A stretch of 64,000 bases of DNA from Linnemannia elongata (Eukaryota; Mortierellomycota; Mortierellomycetes; Mortierellales; Mortierellaceae), in the NCBI GenBank assembly GCA_036320915.1, contig JAXBDG010000002.1, forward strand, positions 3,748,001-3,812,000. Reading direction: 5' to 3'. Below are positions 1-13,300 of the stretch, one piece after another (the stretch's first letter is position 1; the number at the start of each line of letters is the position of its first letter). Made by a program: the position numbers and the translations under genes. The notes below the pieces were generated by a model. The model was not told the DNA's origin, ran no database searches, and was given only the letters and a program-made list of their open reading frames with translations.

Positions 1-108
1 GAACTGTATAATAAAAAAAATGAGAAGGGGACTGAGACTGACTGCTTTCCATCATCCCACCATGTTCCACCGGATCGCAACTCCTTTATTGTCTTAGTTA
101 CACCCCAG
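1..108 (+). other. Intronic sequence 5' of the first visible cullin-4 exon
   Basis: There is no coding similarity, and the stretch ends in a pyrimidine-rich AG acceptor (ccccag). It is probably the 3' part of an intron whose upstream exon is outside the window. Confidence 0.6.
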
Positions 109-2965
109 TTGCCCAAGGACTATGAGCTTGAGACCTGGAAAGTCCTACAAGAGGCTGTCAGAGCTATTCAGGAGTCCAGACCTGTCCCAACATCCCTTGA
201 GGAGCTGTACAAGACTTGCGAGAATCTCTGTCACCAAAAATATGCCGATTCAACTTACAACAGACTGAAGGCGGAGGTCGACAGCCATGTCAGGACAGTG
301 GTTGAGAGCCTCAGCGCCGACCAGACGGAGAAGGAGCCCTTTCTGGAGCATGTCCACAGGGCGTGGACGGATCACTGCCGGCAGCTGATCATGATCCGCA
401 GCATCTTCCTCTACTTGGACCGGACATTTGTCTTGCAGACCTTGGGAGTCTCAAGTATTTGGGAGATGGGCTTGGAACTCTGGCGGACGTTGGTGATGAG
501 CCAGCCTGAGATTCGTAGCAAGGTCATTGGAGGCATTCTCAGTTTGGTCGATATGGACAGGACGGGCGACGCTGTCTCCCAGCCCTTGATACTGTCCATG
601 CTGCGGATGCTATCCGACATTCACTTGTACACGTCATTGTTCGAGACGCCCTTTTTGCAGGCGTCGTGGTCATTTTACCACGTCGAGGGAGGCGAGTATG
701 CGACCAAGCTGACTGTGCCGGAGTACTTGCGTCATGTCAATAAGCGATTGAAGGAGGAGACTCACCGTTTTGAGGGTTACCTTGACAAGTCGACCAGGCG
801 AGGACTCATCAGCGCTGTCGAAGGAGAGATGTTGCAGAGGTGGAGCGATAATCTTTTGCAGAAGGGATTTGAGGGTGTCATGGTTGCTCATAACCTGGCA
901 GATCTGAAGCTGTGGCACGACCTCTTGGCCAGGGTCAATGGCTTGGAGAAGCTGAGCTTCCACTTTGGAAACTACGTCAAGGTAATTACCTGTCTCTTGT
1001 CGACTCTAGCCAAAATTTAGCCGTTCATGGAAATCTTATCTAACGGAAGCGATGATGCACTCTCTCACTCGAATAGAAAACTGGAAAGGCACTGGTTATT
1101 GACCCAACAAAAGACGATACGATGGTCGAAGATCTGTTGACGTTCAAACAAGGAGTTGACGAGGTTGTGAGCAAGTGTTTCAACAGCTCGGATCTGTTCC
1201 TCAACGTGCTCAAGGAGTGTTTCGAGGCATTCGTGAACATTCGACAAAACAAGCCGGCAGAGTTAGTCGCCAAGTACCTGGATCTCCGACTGCGCAGTGG
1301 CAACAAGGTACACAATTGCAAGCGCCTGGCTTGGATGTATTCGTTATGCACGCACATGACCGTGTCCCTTCCTCCACTACAGACATACGGTTTGATTAAT
1401 GCATTTCTTTAATTTCTGCAAAATATATTACATAGGAATTGTCGGATCAGGACCTGGAGTCGACGCTGGATCGTGTTCTCATCCTTTTCCGTTATATCCA
1501 AGGAAAGGATGTCTTTGAGGCCTTTTACAAGCGTGATCTTGCCAAGCGGTTGTTGTTGAACAAGAGTGCATCCTTTGACGCAGAAAAAAGCATGCTGAGC
1601 AAGCTGAAAGCAGGTATGATTGGATCCGCTTTTTCGCATATTTGATTCAGAAACTGAACGATACACGTTTTAGAGCATCAGTCTAACCATCTCATTTCCT
1701 ATTGATTTTGTTGTACGACAGAGTGCGGAGCAGGATTCACAACAAAGTTAGAGGGCATGTTCAAGGATATGGACACCTCCAAAGACATCATGGTCAATTT
1801 TAGGGTAAGTAATGGATCAGAGGAGAACGTTTGTTAAGGAAGAGGCTGACTGACGGGTTTACAAGGGTTGAGTACGCGAACTGACTTGGCGTCTTTGCAA
1901 CTTGCTATTAGGCCAGCAAAATGCACAACAAGATCGGTCATCTGGATCTTAATGTCAACGTCTTGACTCAGGGTAACTGGCCGACCTACCCTCCAGCCGA
2001 GGCAAATATTCCAGACCAGGTATGTCTTGTGTTTGCTTGAGCGGACTTTTGACGGATGTGCAAGGATGTGCAGTGTACGAAGCTAGTTAATTAACTTCAA
2101 GTAATTCATTTTCTGTCCTAACTGTAGATCTCGCAATGCCAGGAAATATTCAAAGAGTTCTATCTCTCCAAGCATAAGGGCAAGCGGCTCAACTGGCAAA
2201 ACTCGCTCGGACACAGTGTCGTCAAGGCCAACTTCCCATTGGTAATTTCCGCATTTTGACCCTTTTTGTTGTGACCGCAAGACTCGGACTGCTGCTATCT
2301 GTCGTTGGAGGTAATGGCTAACAGCTCCAACCTTCTCATTTCTTCTGGCAAATAGGGCACCAAGGAGCTGCAGCTCAGCTTGTTCCAAGCGATTATTGTA
2401 CTACTTTTCAATGACACTGGCGATTCATCTCTGTCGTACAAGGACATCAGACAACAGTCCAATATCGGTATATTATCCGCCTGTGTGAACTGAGGTTGTA
2501 AACAAGACCTTGTCTTTCTTAATCTCATCATGCCTCTAATATCATTTATTGTCCTTTAAAATAATAGAGCAAAAGGAGTTGAGCAGGACATTGCAGTCGT
2601 TGGCGTGTGGAAAGTACAGAGTGCTGGTGAAGAGCCCAAAGTCGAAGGATGTATCTGAGACGGATGAGTTCAAGTTCAACAAGGACTTTACGGCATCCCT
2701 GACGAGGATCAAGATCAACTCGATTCAGCTCAAGGAGACTAAGGAGGAGAACGCGTCCACCAACGAGCGCATCTTCCAGGACCGCCAGTTCCAGGTTGAT
2801 GCTGCCATTGTTCGCATCATGAAGACCCGGAAGCAGCTTTCACACACACTTCTGATTAGTGAGCTCTTTGATCAACTCAAGTTTGCCATCAAGGTATATT
2901 TTTGTTTTGTTTTGTTAGGGACAGTTTATGTTGGATATCTGATGTCGTATCTGAACTAGTCATGG

Positions 2966-2999
<34 letters not shown>

Positions 3000-3149
3000 A
3001 AATGCTCAGTGGCTAACAAAACGTTTCTTTCTGCTCCTTCTTGACATATATAGCCAACGGACCTGAAGAAGCGCATTGAGAGTTTGATTGACCGTGATTA
3101 CCTGGAACGCGACAAGAATGACCAGAGTCTGTACAAATACGTAGCATAA
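109..3149 (+). CDS. CUL4: Cullin-4 (CRL4 ubiquitin ligase scaffold), 5' end missing
   Basis: Scaffold of cullin-RING ligase 4, which holds a DDB1-type adaptor at its N-terminus and RBX1/E2 at its C-terminus. It acts mainly in the nucleus on replication and chromatin substrates. Exons: 109-981, 1077-1307, 1436-1613, 1722-1804, 1912-2019, 2128-2241, 2356-2467, 2568-2893, 3054-3149, giving 706 residues. Recognisable CUL4 blocks are [18 protein letters not shown] near the start, [28 protein letters not shown] and [10 protein letters not shown]. The C-terminus has the Nedd8 motif IVRIMKTRK followed by the winged-helix end [18 protein letters not shown] and a terminal YVA. The first exon follows an acceptor (..ccccag) at 108 and has no start codon, so the true N-terminus lies upstream of the window. 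Intron 8 holds a 32-nt T run. AATAAA at 3235 is a likely poly(A) signal. CUL4 is preferred over CUL3 by near-colinear similarity to animal CUL4A/B. Confidence 0.95.
2967..2998 (+). repeat. T32 homopolymer in cullin-4 intron 8
   Basis: Uninterrupted T run inside the last intron, about 55 nt before the acceptor. Length may be polymorphic or affected by assembly error. Confidence 0.9.
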
Positions 3150-3300
3150 ACAAAAGAGCCTTTTTTTTCGTTTTTCCATTTCCTCCTTCCTCCTCGTGCT
3201 TGCTTGTTGTAGACGAACGACTTTTGTGAATTGGAATAAAAAATAAGAACATCGCTCTATTCTATTCATCTACTTGTCCACTTTCTAAGGAAACGATATT

Positions 3301-5192
3301 CTATTTCTTGACAGGAGCAACAATCTTGGCGGCGTTGGTTTCGTCGCGGTTACCCTTGAGGAAGGGCATCAGATCACTTCCTCCAGTGCCCTTCATACCC
3401 GCTCCTTCCTCCTCCTCCTCCTCCTTTGCCTTCTCCTCTGTTTTGGATTTTTCTCCAACCACCTTGGTAACAGCAGGAGGTTGATCCTCGACCTTGACAC
3501 GGTAATCCTCCCATCCCTCAGGAGGTCCACGCTTGGCCTGTGTCAAGATGTAGCGTGTGACGATCTGGATGTGGTTATCGCGGAACAACTTGATGCAGTG
3601 CACACAGGCATCATAGATTCTGATCAGCTCCTTCACATCCTGTCCCTCAGGGTCGTTCGCAGTCTTTGACAGGACATAGGGACGCAAGTTGGCTGTTTGA
3701 GCGAGGTGATCCAAGAAGGCCCGGTGTGGCGCGGGCATGAACCCACGCATCTTCAACAACAACGCATTGGGTGCTGATTTGGTACCAGAGTTGTTATCGA
3801 GGTCGTGGTGGGTCACTCCGAAAAAGTAATCGAGGGCGGGGAAGACGGAGGATTGACCAGCGGTGGCGCCCATGTAATAGCGACGTTCGTTGTTGTTGAC
3901 GCCATTGTATTGAAGGCCGTTGAAGAGACCGATGCTGGCGGTTCCTTCAGAGCCGGCGAGATATTTGCGGATTTTCCAGTAGAAGACTGCTGGGTCGCAG
4001 TTCTCGAACATTCTTGCTATTTGTGAGGGGTGTTGGATGGGTATGTGTGTGTATGTGTCATAGAGCATGAAAAATGTTAATTTTTTAAGTGCTTTGGATG
4101 TGGGCCTGTACTGTACATTCGATCGATTCGACCAAACAAAAAAAAAAAAAAAAGAGAACTTACGCAGGATCTTGCTAATTTTGTCGAGTTGAACATGGGC
4201 AAGGTGAAGGTTCTCAATAACGGTCTGTATGTTATCCTCTCGAACAGCGTGGATGGCGTCGATGAGGGCCTTGAAGGCAGGACCGGCGGCGATCTCGATA
4301 GCGGTTGAGACAATGTCGAACCAGTCCTCATCCTTTGTTCCTGTCATTGTCACCAATGTCTCCAGGTTTCTATTGGTGCCATAAAAGAAAGAAAGAAAAA
4401 AAAAAAAAAAAAAAAAAACGTGTGAGAAGTGAGAGGGGGTCCCACGTTGAGAGATATGGTATTGAGCAAATGCTGTATCAGGTGTGAATGATTTCTGATT
4501 ATTTCCGCCACAGTCAACCCGCCGTTTGAGGGGGAAAAAAAGGAAGGGAGGGGAGGGGAGAGGAGATTGACGTTACTCGAGTTCGAAGGGTCCTTTGGGG
4601 TCTTTGAGTTTCCAGTTCCAGAGATCGTTGCTGGCGTAGGTCAGGACTGGAGCGATGTCAAGGATGTCGGAGACGGCTACCCAGGGCACAGCCAGGGGCT
4701 CAGGGATGTGCTAAAAGACGGAGAGGAAGGGAAAAGAGCGGACATCAATTGGACGTCCTGCTGATTGACTGTCCATCGCCACCACAGTGAGCGAGTGAAG
4801 GAAAAAAAAATGAAAAGAAACAAGCGTACCTGAGAAACATCAAGCCCAGAACCCCAGATGTAACTGTGAGCAACAAAGCTGAGGACAACATAGGCGCGTT
4901 GACGTTCACGCAAGGATGTCAACTGTGTGACATCCAAGACAGGCCACTGATCAACCTTGGCCCGGAGCTGACGGGAATCGATGAGATGGTTCAATTGGTC
5001 CATGGTCTCTTCCCAGGGCTGGAAGTAAGCTTGAGGCAGGCGGGGCAAAGGTTGGTCGTGAGGAACGAATCCAGTGACAGGCGAGATATCGTAGTCCTCG
5101 AGGACTGGGACTGGGAGCGGGCCAGCATTGGGCTTGGTCTTGTCCTCTTGGAGGTAGAGGGTAGGGGTTGCAGAGGTCGTAGTGGCTAGCAT
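3301..5192 (-). CDS. IDO: Indoleamine 2,3-dioxygenase
   Basis: Haem dioxygenase that opens the indole ring of tryptophan to N-formylkynurenine, the first step of the kynurenine route to NAD+. Exons in transcript order: 5192-4830, 4710-4577, 4369-4164, 4016-3301, giving 472 aa. Family marks are the N-terminal helical domain (YDISPVTGFVPHDQPLPRLP), NLETLVTMTGTKDEDWF, the GATAGQSSVFPALDYFFG block, MRGFMPAPHRAFL, and NHIQIVTRYI. The His of that last block aligns with the proximal haem ligand (His346 in human IDO1). The C-terminus adds about 70 residues, K/E-rich with a run of seven Glu, of a kind seen in fungal IDOs and absent from mammalian ones. The start ATG at 5192 is chosen over an upstream in-frame ATG at 5330 because it matches fungal N-termini. 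The gene converges on cullin-4, with 151 bp between stop codons. Tryptophan 2,3-dioxygenase is excluded by the motifs. Confidence 0.93.
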
Positions 5193-7371
5193 TGTTTTCT
5201 TTTGGTGTGCGGAATAAAAAATCCGAGATGCGAAGGGATTGCAAAGGGGGAGGCTGGGTTTTGAAGGAAGGGTGGGAAATGAAAAGAAGAAAGACTTAAG
5301 GAAATAAAAGGGAGGGAAAGTTGATAACAAGGAGGACAGACTTTATTTGTTTATTTGAGATTGCGGTTGTGGGAGGAAGTCAATTGCTGACGTGCAGGAG
5401 AGCAATCAGGGACGGCGTTTGTGGATGATAGAAGGATAGAGAACATGAAGGTAGCATCATTAGTCATGATCGCGGCGGTGGTCAATTGAAGGAAATTGAA
5501 TAAAATGGGCGAGGCGCGAAAGAAAAAAAAAAAAAAGGATGGTTGTATGCGGAGGAGAGATGTGGGTCAGAGTGAAAGCATGGGCGTGGGCGTGAGCATG
5601 TTTGTTGTTTGTGTGTGTGAAACTGGATCGATAAGGTTATTATTCCTTTTTGTGTTTTGTTGGCATACAACAATAGAAGTAGCGTAGAAAAGACCCGAGC
5701 AAGTCGATTAATGACTGTTTCTATCTGCTGCGGTGACGACGTCAATGAAGGAAAAAAAAATGGACATGAATGGAGCTTGTTTGAGGAGAAACGTGTGGCC
5801 AATTGCAGGCTAGGCCTTTTTGAGGAACCATCGAGAAGCTCTATTGCCGATGATACCGAGGCGGTTGCCTTTTCCTTGTTGGTAAAGTTGCCGAGATGTA
5901 AACAAGAAAAGATAGGCAAAGGGAGAGACGGGCGAGTAAGGCTCGTCGAGGCCGGAATGACGCGTTCCTGCAGCTTGGGATGAAGCAGTCGGAGAGAGGA
6001 TGACTGTGTTTAGGTGTGCTTCTTTTTTTTTGCCAGTCTTTGTTGCAGAAGTCATTCTCATTGGCGAGAAAGAGGAGTATCTACACTTTTTTCCGTAGGC
6101 GTAGGCGATTGATACATCAGCTCCAGAGACGCGTGTGGAACAGGCTTAAATTATGTCTGATCTATTGGAGCTGTTTTTATATTATATGAATGGATCAAGG
6201 TAGCATATGCCATGCCATGCCTTCCTGTCTTCCCTGTGCAGTGCAGTGTAGTGCAGGGCAATTGCTCTCTTTGGTTGGATATTTCTCGACTTGCCCTGCA
6301 CCCTGCCTGCCTGAGCCAATTTCTTTGTTTCTTCTTGCTTGGCCCAGAATTGTATCCCAGCCGGACCACATCGTTCTCCTGTTGTCCCACTCCAACAGCA
6401 CAGAAATAAAATAAGTGCTGTAAGTTGAGTTGTATGTTGGTGTTGGTGTTGTTGTTATTATTGTTATTTACCTCGTGTTGCTCTCCCGCACCCTGCCTTT
6501 TCATTTTTCTGTTCTCTCTCACTCCCCTCTCTCCTTCTCTCGCTCTCACTCTCTCACTCTCTCTCCCTCTTTTTCTCATCACCCTTTCTCGCTCACTCAC
6601 TCAACTCTCTCACCTCCACTCAAACGCCGCTTACTCTCTCCTCCTGTTGACCCATTTCACACCTCCCTTCAGACTCTTCCTTCTTTCTTGCTTCTTCCGT
6701 TCTATTCTACATCCTTTCTTCCTTCTCCACCATCACGGCAAGCTCGCTCGCTCACCCATCAACACGCTTCTCTCTCTCTTCCTTCTTTCCTCGTTCACAT
6801 TCGATCCCCTTTCCTCTTCCATTCACAGGCTGCATGTAAGACCCACTCCCGGTCGCGTGTGTTTGCTTGCTCTTCTTTCTTTCCTTCCCTCCCCTCCCCT
6901 TATTCTCTCTCCTGGCTTTCTTGCTCCAGTCCACACTTTCCTTCTTGTCCAACCCCACCCCCCTGGTTGACTGGCTAGCAGACAAAAAGACACAAAGAAA
7001 CAGATTCTCGCAAAGTGAGTTCTCAATCCACCGTTGTTGGCTTCAACCTTCCTGGCAAAACGACAAACGATCTTGGCAAAGATCACTTACCCACGCACAC
7101 ACCACACGCTCTGCATTCGACACTCCTTCCTCCTCCAGCCTCTAAGATCGTCTAATTCCTCCCTTCAGCACACCATGTACTGCCAACAACGCGTCCTTTG
7201 CCTGCTCGCTCTTGCTTGACATAGTAACCACATTGGATTCTAATCAGACTTGTTTCTCTCACCCATGTAGTCTAATTCTCCACGAGGAGCATTTGGAGGC
7301 AATCTCGGAAAAGTTCACAGAAGGACGGACACGGGCTACTTTTTCAGTTAGGAGAAGCATTGACAAACATC
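5193..7371. other. Divergent intergenic region between IDO and the RAMA-PHD-SET gene
   Basis: About 2.2 kb without a gene I can support. The stretch 6480-6960 is strongly C/T-rich on the plus strand and looks like a pyrimidine-rich promoter and leader of the gene to the right. A GTAAG donor near 6837 and a TAG acceptor near 7270 could bound a 5'-UTR intron. The open frames at 6425-6978 are low-complexity Leu/Ser/Pro products of the CT tracts. Confidence 0.55.
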
Positions 7372-10300
7372 ATGCCACCTCAGAGGATGCAACTGGATCA
7401 GACCAACAACTCAACTGCTTTTACACAGCCGGAGCAGCGTCCACGGCGGTCAACAATCCACTCCACGACTCGTTCACATGGTCCCTATCGTGAGCAGCGG
7501 CAGAGAATCAACTCGGACTTGGAGGTGGATCAGGACGACGAGAAGCTCTTGCCACTCCATACCTCATTCTCCTCTTCAAGCAACAGCCAGCCTCACAGGT
7601 TGCACGACTCGGATGGAGCCGCCTCGGACCAATGGAATCAACACCGACCTTCAGGACAACCCGCAGGAGACTCTCAGGATACAACTCCAGTTTCGTCTCC
7701 CATCCATAGAACTACAGGAAGCACGGGTAAGCGATCTCTGCAGCGCCCACCTCCTCCTCGACTCCCAGGACACGGTCGTTCTCAGAGCGACATCAACCTC
7801 GAGTCGATTTCTTCAGGATTCAATCGCTCAGTGCCCTCACCCCTGGCAAGTCCGATCACTGCGACAGCCAACTCACTGACAGCCCTGACAATCTCCTCAT
7901 CGGGACCGTACGGTGTTTCCGGTCGAGACCTTTCCAAGATCACGGTCCCTAGAGAACGGAGAGCAACAAAAACAGTGCGACCGTATTCGGTTTGCTCGAC
8001 AGAGTCTCTGTTGACCCAGGACCGTATGAAGAATGGTTTCGGAGTATCACATAGTACGATCCACTTGGGTCAATTGTCAGACTCGGAGATCTCAGGCGCG
8101 CACGACCACGGAACAAGGGGGCGTGGCTCAAAGGGTAAGCGATCCCACGTGCAGCCGCCTCCCTCGCCCTCGCTCCCAACCACCAGTCACTCGTCGTCCG
8201 CCATCAAAAAGTCTGCCGGCCTCAAGTCGCCAACGATGAAACCAGCCTCTCAGCTTCGTGTTACACTATACAACCTTGTGTCTAACGGCTATCTCCCCGC
8301 AGAAACGCTGGTCGTCTTCCGGGAGCATAGTGCCGTAATCACGGCCAAAGGAACTCTGATCCCTCAGATGAAGGAGCCCGATGCGATGGCAATCTACCCT
8401 TGGCTCCAGGATGAGTATGAGACACCGAGTGCCTGGGCGACAGCGATGGTCAAGGGAGGCAGGACAGGGAAGGTGGCAGTCAACGGCTGGTCGGCGATTA
8501 AAGTTCCCATTCACCAAGATACCGAGCTCTCCAAGAAGTACGAGGGACTGGGAGTAGCGGAAGCCTCGCTGGATATCTTCAGAAAGAAGTATCTGGCTGA
8601 GATGACAGATGACGGAACTCTGGCGGCTGCAGACGATGCCTCATCAGGACGAGGAGACAGAGGTATGAATGGTTCCTTGTTTTGCATCGGATACCATGTG
8701 TTGTATTCCTTCGTGGTCATTGAGTTTAGTTGCTAACCATTTTTATTATTTGTGCGACGTACTTAGATGCAGATTCCTTGGATAGGAAGAAACGGAAACG
8801 ACCTTTGGCACGCTCTGGAGAGGCGGCAGGACTGCGGGTCACAACTACTGGAACCCGTGGTTACAAAGGCAAGACCGAGCCTACTCGACCAAGAAAGAGA
8901 ACCGTTTCCGACCTCTCAGGGATGGTCTCGTCAGACCTGCTCCAGGATCGTCAATTGCGTTGGGAAGCGGCTGGAGTCCTCTTCTCGATGCAGGATGACC
9001 TAATGTCCCCTACGTATGATGGATTTGAGCGACGGAGGACTCCCTATCAGCATCGGTGGAGTCGACATGTAGGCATTATACCACTGGAAAGTCTTGAGAA
9101 GCGACGTCAGGAACAGGAGTCAAAGCGGACATGTTCTTCAGTATCTCGATTGTCCGCTTTGAGAACTCTGAGACCGTTGTCGTTGGTCCCGGTTGCCATC
9201 CCTTTACACTTGACATCTTCCATGGCGCACATGGAGTTTTGTGTTCTCTGTGGTGGCTCTGGTTTGACAGCAGGATCGCATAGACGCCATTCCAACCAGA
9301 GCAATACGAGCCACCAATGGTCAAGTGCAGAGTCGACTGAGCCAGGAATGGGTGACATCAAGGCTGATCGGGATGTAATGAGACGCTGTTTTGATTGCGG
9401 AGAATGTTACCACATGGACTGTCTTCCATCTGATTCCCCTGGAGATCGCGACTCGTCCGTACTGGATGACTCCTGGCGATGTCCTCGTTGCACGACATGC
9501 CAGATTTGTGAAAAGTCTGTCCATGAACAACCGCCAGCCTCAGTATCTGTCGGCGCCCTATCATCGGACACTACACCGCCGATGGAGACTGACTCGATCA
9601 AGGCCTTGGTATGCGACCGCTGCCATGAGTTCACCCATCTTCAATGTCAGGTGGTCGTCGAGCCAGCCCTCAAACCAGCGTTACGGTCCCCTGCCAACCG
9701 GCACACTCAGGAGTGGATGTGTCTAACCTGCAGAGAATGCGTAGAGTGTGGACATCGCGTCGACCGAGCTACTGGACAGGCAGGAGAAGACGACAACGTG
9801 GCCTCAGCAACGGACAGGCATACCCAAGGACCGGCAACGGCAGAGGGGCGATGGTCTCATGGTTCTGCCCTTTGCCCCTCCTGCACGGTACTTGCGGAAA
9901 AGGGTAACGTCTGCCCTCTCTGCTGTACCATCTACCAGGACGACGATTACGAGACCCCGATGATCTTTTGCGACGGCTGTTCTCATTGGGTCCATGTCGC
10001 TTGTGACAAGGGCCTTGAAGACCGTGACTATGAAGAGCTCGGAGAGGACTCTAAGCAGTACTTTTGCCCGTCATGTATACCCACGCCGATACCATCGCCG
10101 GCGCTTTCCTCTTCGTCATCCATCCTGTCGACCGCACACTCGAACGATGAGAGCTCTTGGACTGGTACTTGCGGTCACGGATTGTTCGGCACCGCGAGCT
10201 GTGATGACTGCAGCAAGGAGATGCAGTCCTACAACGAGGACGATTGGCACATCAGGAGCAGTAAGAAAAAGGACGACATCCTAGATCTTCTGAAAGCGGC

Positions 10301-13300
10301 TAAGGAGATATCGGACTCAGAGTCTCGTAATACGTCGCCCTACACCTCCTATACCCCCATGTTTCCGACTACGCACTCCAGGACAATGTCCGCTTCCTTA
10401 GAGTCGGTGGCGGAGGTAGCAGCAGCCGAGGCTTTACTTACGATCTTTAGTGGAGCCAGCACACCCATCAGTTCGACACCCTATACATCGTATCCTCCGT
10501 CGCCATATGAGCCAAGTTTCAATGGACCTTACGACCGTCACTACTCCGTCATCAACAGCCCTAACGATCACGCACCACTGATGGGATCCATGGCTTTTAC
10601 GCCGTCTTCTGATCAAGAGTCGACTGGATCCTCACGCGACCGCTATGGCTTTCCGCAGGAGGACTACTTCAACAGTCGGCCATACTCTCGTCCCTCGATT
10701 CCTTATCACCATATCGGACAAGAACTGGAGTTCGCATCGGCACAGTCGAAGCAGTTTTCACAGCAGGAGTATGTCACGGAGCCGGGGGATGTTGTTATGG
10801 AGGAAGGACGTGCTGGACTGCAATCTCCCCGTGCGAGTGAGGAGCGGGACCTCAAAGCACTGCCGATGTCGTCAAACAAGAGTGGGACGCATCCTGACCT
10901 TTATCGACCGCTTGTACCCTCTCACCACAACTTTCAACGACATTCTTCGTCAGAGTCTGTACCAACGACGGAGAGTCTAGCCGATATTGTCGACACGCGG
11001 ACATGTCTGCTCTGTCATCGTGGGCCAAGTTTAGGCGGTGGTTCTGCTGCCAGTGACTACTCGGTATTGGGGCGATTGCTTCCACTCACTCTGAAGAGTT
11101 ACGGCCATTCTCGACAAGGCACGGACTCGAGTAAATCGACTGGTTGGATACATTCCAACTGCGCCCTATGGTCTACGGGCGTGACATTGGAGGCAACAGG
11201 AGGCGGCATGGAGAATGTCTCTCGCGTTGTCAGCCAGAGCCTTGGCGTCGTAAGTAATTAATCTCCCTTTCTTCATTGCTTATCGTGACGATACTCCATG
11301 CTGATAATCGTTTACGTGCATTTTGGAATTTAAGTGCTGTAGTTCTTGTGGACGACCAGGAGCAACGATCAAGTGCAAGACATCGGCCTCTAAGGTCACT
11401 GACAATCCGAACGCGTGTACAGCAACATTTCATTACACTTGTGTGAACCATCTGGATCAGCCACAACATCAAGGGCAGGCAGTCAACAATGCTGTTGTCA
11501 TGGATCACAAGCAGCGGACGATATTGTGCTCAATGCACTACCGAGAGATCTCGACACTAAACGACCTGCGATCAGCTGCTTTCGCACTTCAGTCATCCGA
11601 ACCATCCTCCGACAGTTCTGCTCCTTCCGCCTATTCAAACTCGTTTGTGCCACCTGTTACTCTACGTACGGCATGGACTGGGCCTTTCTGGATCAAGAAC
11701 TCGTCATTGGCATTGCAGGATGCCGATACCTCTGAATCGGTCTTACAGGAGACAAGCATCGGTGGTTTCAGGATTGGAGGACTCACCATTCACACCCTTG
11801 GCAAGTTCGACTCGCCCGAGTCAGTGTACAGCGAGACAGGACTGGCGAACGATGTGGATCTGGAAGCCTGTTATGAGATGGTCTCTGACAAGCCCTTGGC
11901 GGACCTGGGGTCTCGAGATCGAGTCTTGGCGTTACCTCTGGGATTCAAGTGCTCCAGAAGGATTGTTTTGAGCGGACGCCGTTTTTGTGTTGCAACGGCG
12001 GAGGTTGTCCAACGCCTGCGACAGCCTAAAGGTTCTGTTGAGACAACGGTATCCACTGAGACTGGCGACTTGGCGCACTCTAGTTCGGACGAGTTGGAAA
12101 CTGCATGGAAGATCCTGCTGGTATTCTCTGGCTATGGTCCACCTCAAGATTGCGAGTTTTTTGCAGATTCAATGCAAGGTATTTGATTGATTATAGATAG
12201 GTGAATTGTGTCGCCGAACATTGTTAGATGTTCTCATCACTAACATAGCGCTATCAAACTTTACTACATACTGTAGATGCGGTGGACAAGATCTTCAGTT
12301 TCTCCAGCAGTAACCTGGATAATGAGCATCAACCATCGCAACAGTATGGGCTCTACCTTCATTCTGCAGACTCGTTCTTTGGGATTGACCATCCTTTGGT
12401 CCGCAATTTGATCCGAGCAATGAAAGGCGAAAAGGAAGTCGCTTCAAGGATGTGGACCCGGTACCGACAAGTCCAACGGACGGTCGACAGACAATGCTGC
12501 AAGGAAGGGTGCGGCAACCAGTCACGGCGTCATCAAAGCAGAGATTCTCGGGAAGACGACAACGGTGATTGGGAATCAACAACTGCCGCCAGGGTTCGAT
12601 TGAGAACGGGCAGTTTGTTGTTGAGGAAGAAAGTCTCTCGTATCGGAATTGCTCGCGGCAGAGACCCTTCGTCGTCGGATGCGGACGTAGCCGAGCAGAA
12701 GGATGTGGACAAAAAGGAAACTGCCCTGGTACCTGGGCTCCTACAGGAACTCATCAAAGCATCCACCTCAACATCTTCCAACACCAGCCCTGATGGTATC
12801 GCGCTTACTGGATCGAACAAAGTGGCCCTCACCAAGTCGCAACAGCAACAGCAACAGCAGCAACAGGACTCACTACTTGAACGCGAGGACGAGAAGGCCT
12901 TACCTGCTCTTGAGATGAGTATGGATCAGCTTCAAATCTTGCGCACGGACCAAATGAAGAACGTCGCCCTCTTTTGGAATGGTCGGAAGATGGTGTCATC
13001 TCAGATCAGAGCCGCCTTGACCCCCGTGGCCCAACCCTCTCAAAGTCCAGAGCGGCAGTCCCTCGCAGTTTCAGATGGACAGGGCAACAAGGATGACAAT
13101 GAGCTTTCAGCTCAGACTCCTGAGGACATGGAGGTCGACGGCACTACCCAAATGCCATTATACCCTGGCGGCCCCCAAGGAAAAGTATCCTCCAGCACAG
13201 CGATGCCGTCAAAACTCCTTCAAGAGGCACACGCGGATGTGCGCGTTTACACGTCACGCTCATTCAAGCCAGATGAAGTGATCATGGAGTACACAGGAGA

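Noticed and set aside
6425..6978. Two overlapping plus-strand frames of about 180 codons
   Set aside because: Both are Leu/Ser/Pro-rich readings of a CT-rich promoter and leader tract before the RAMA-PHD-SET gene.
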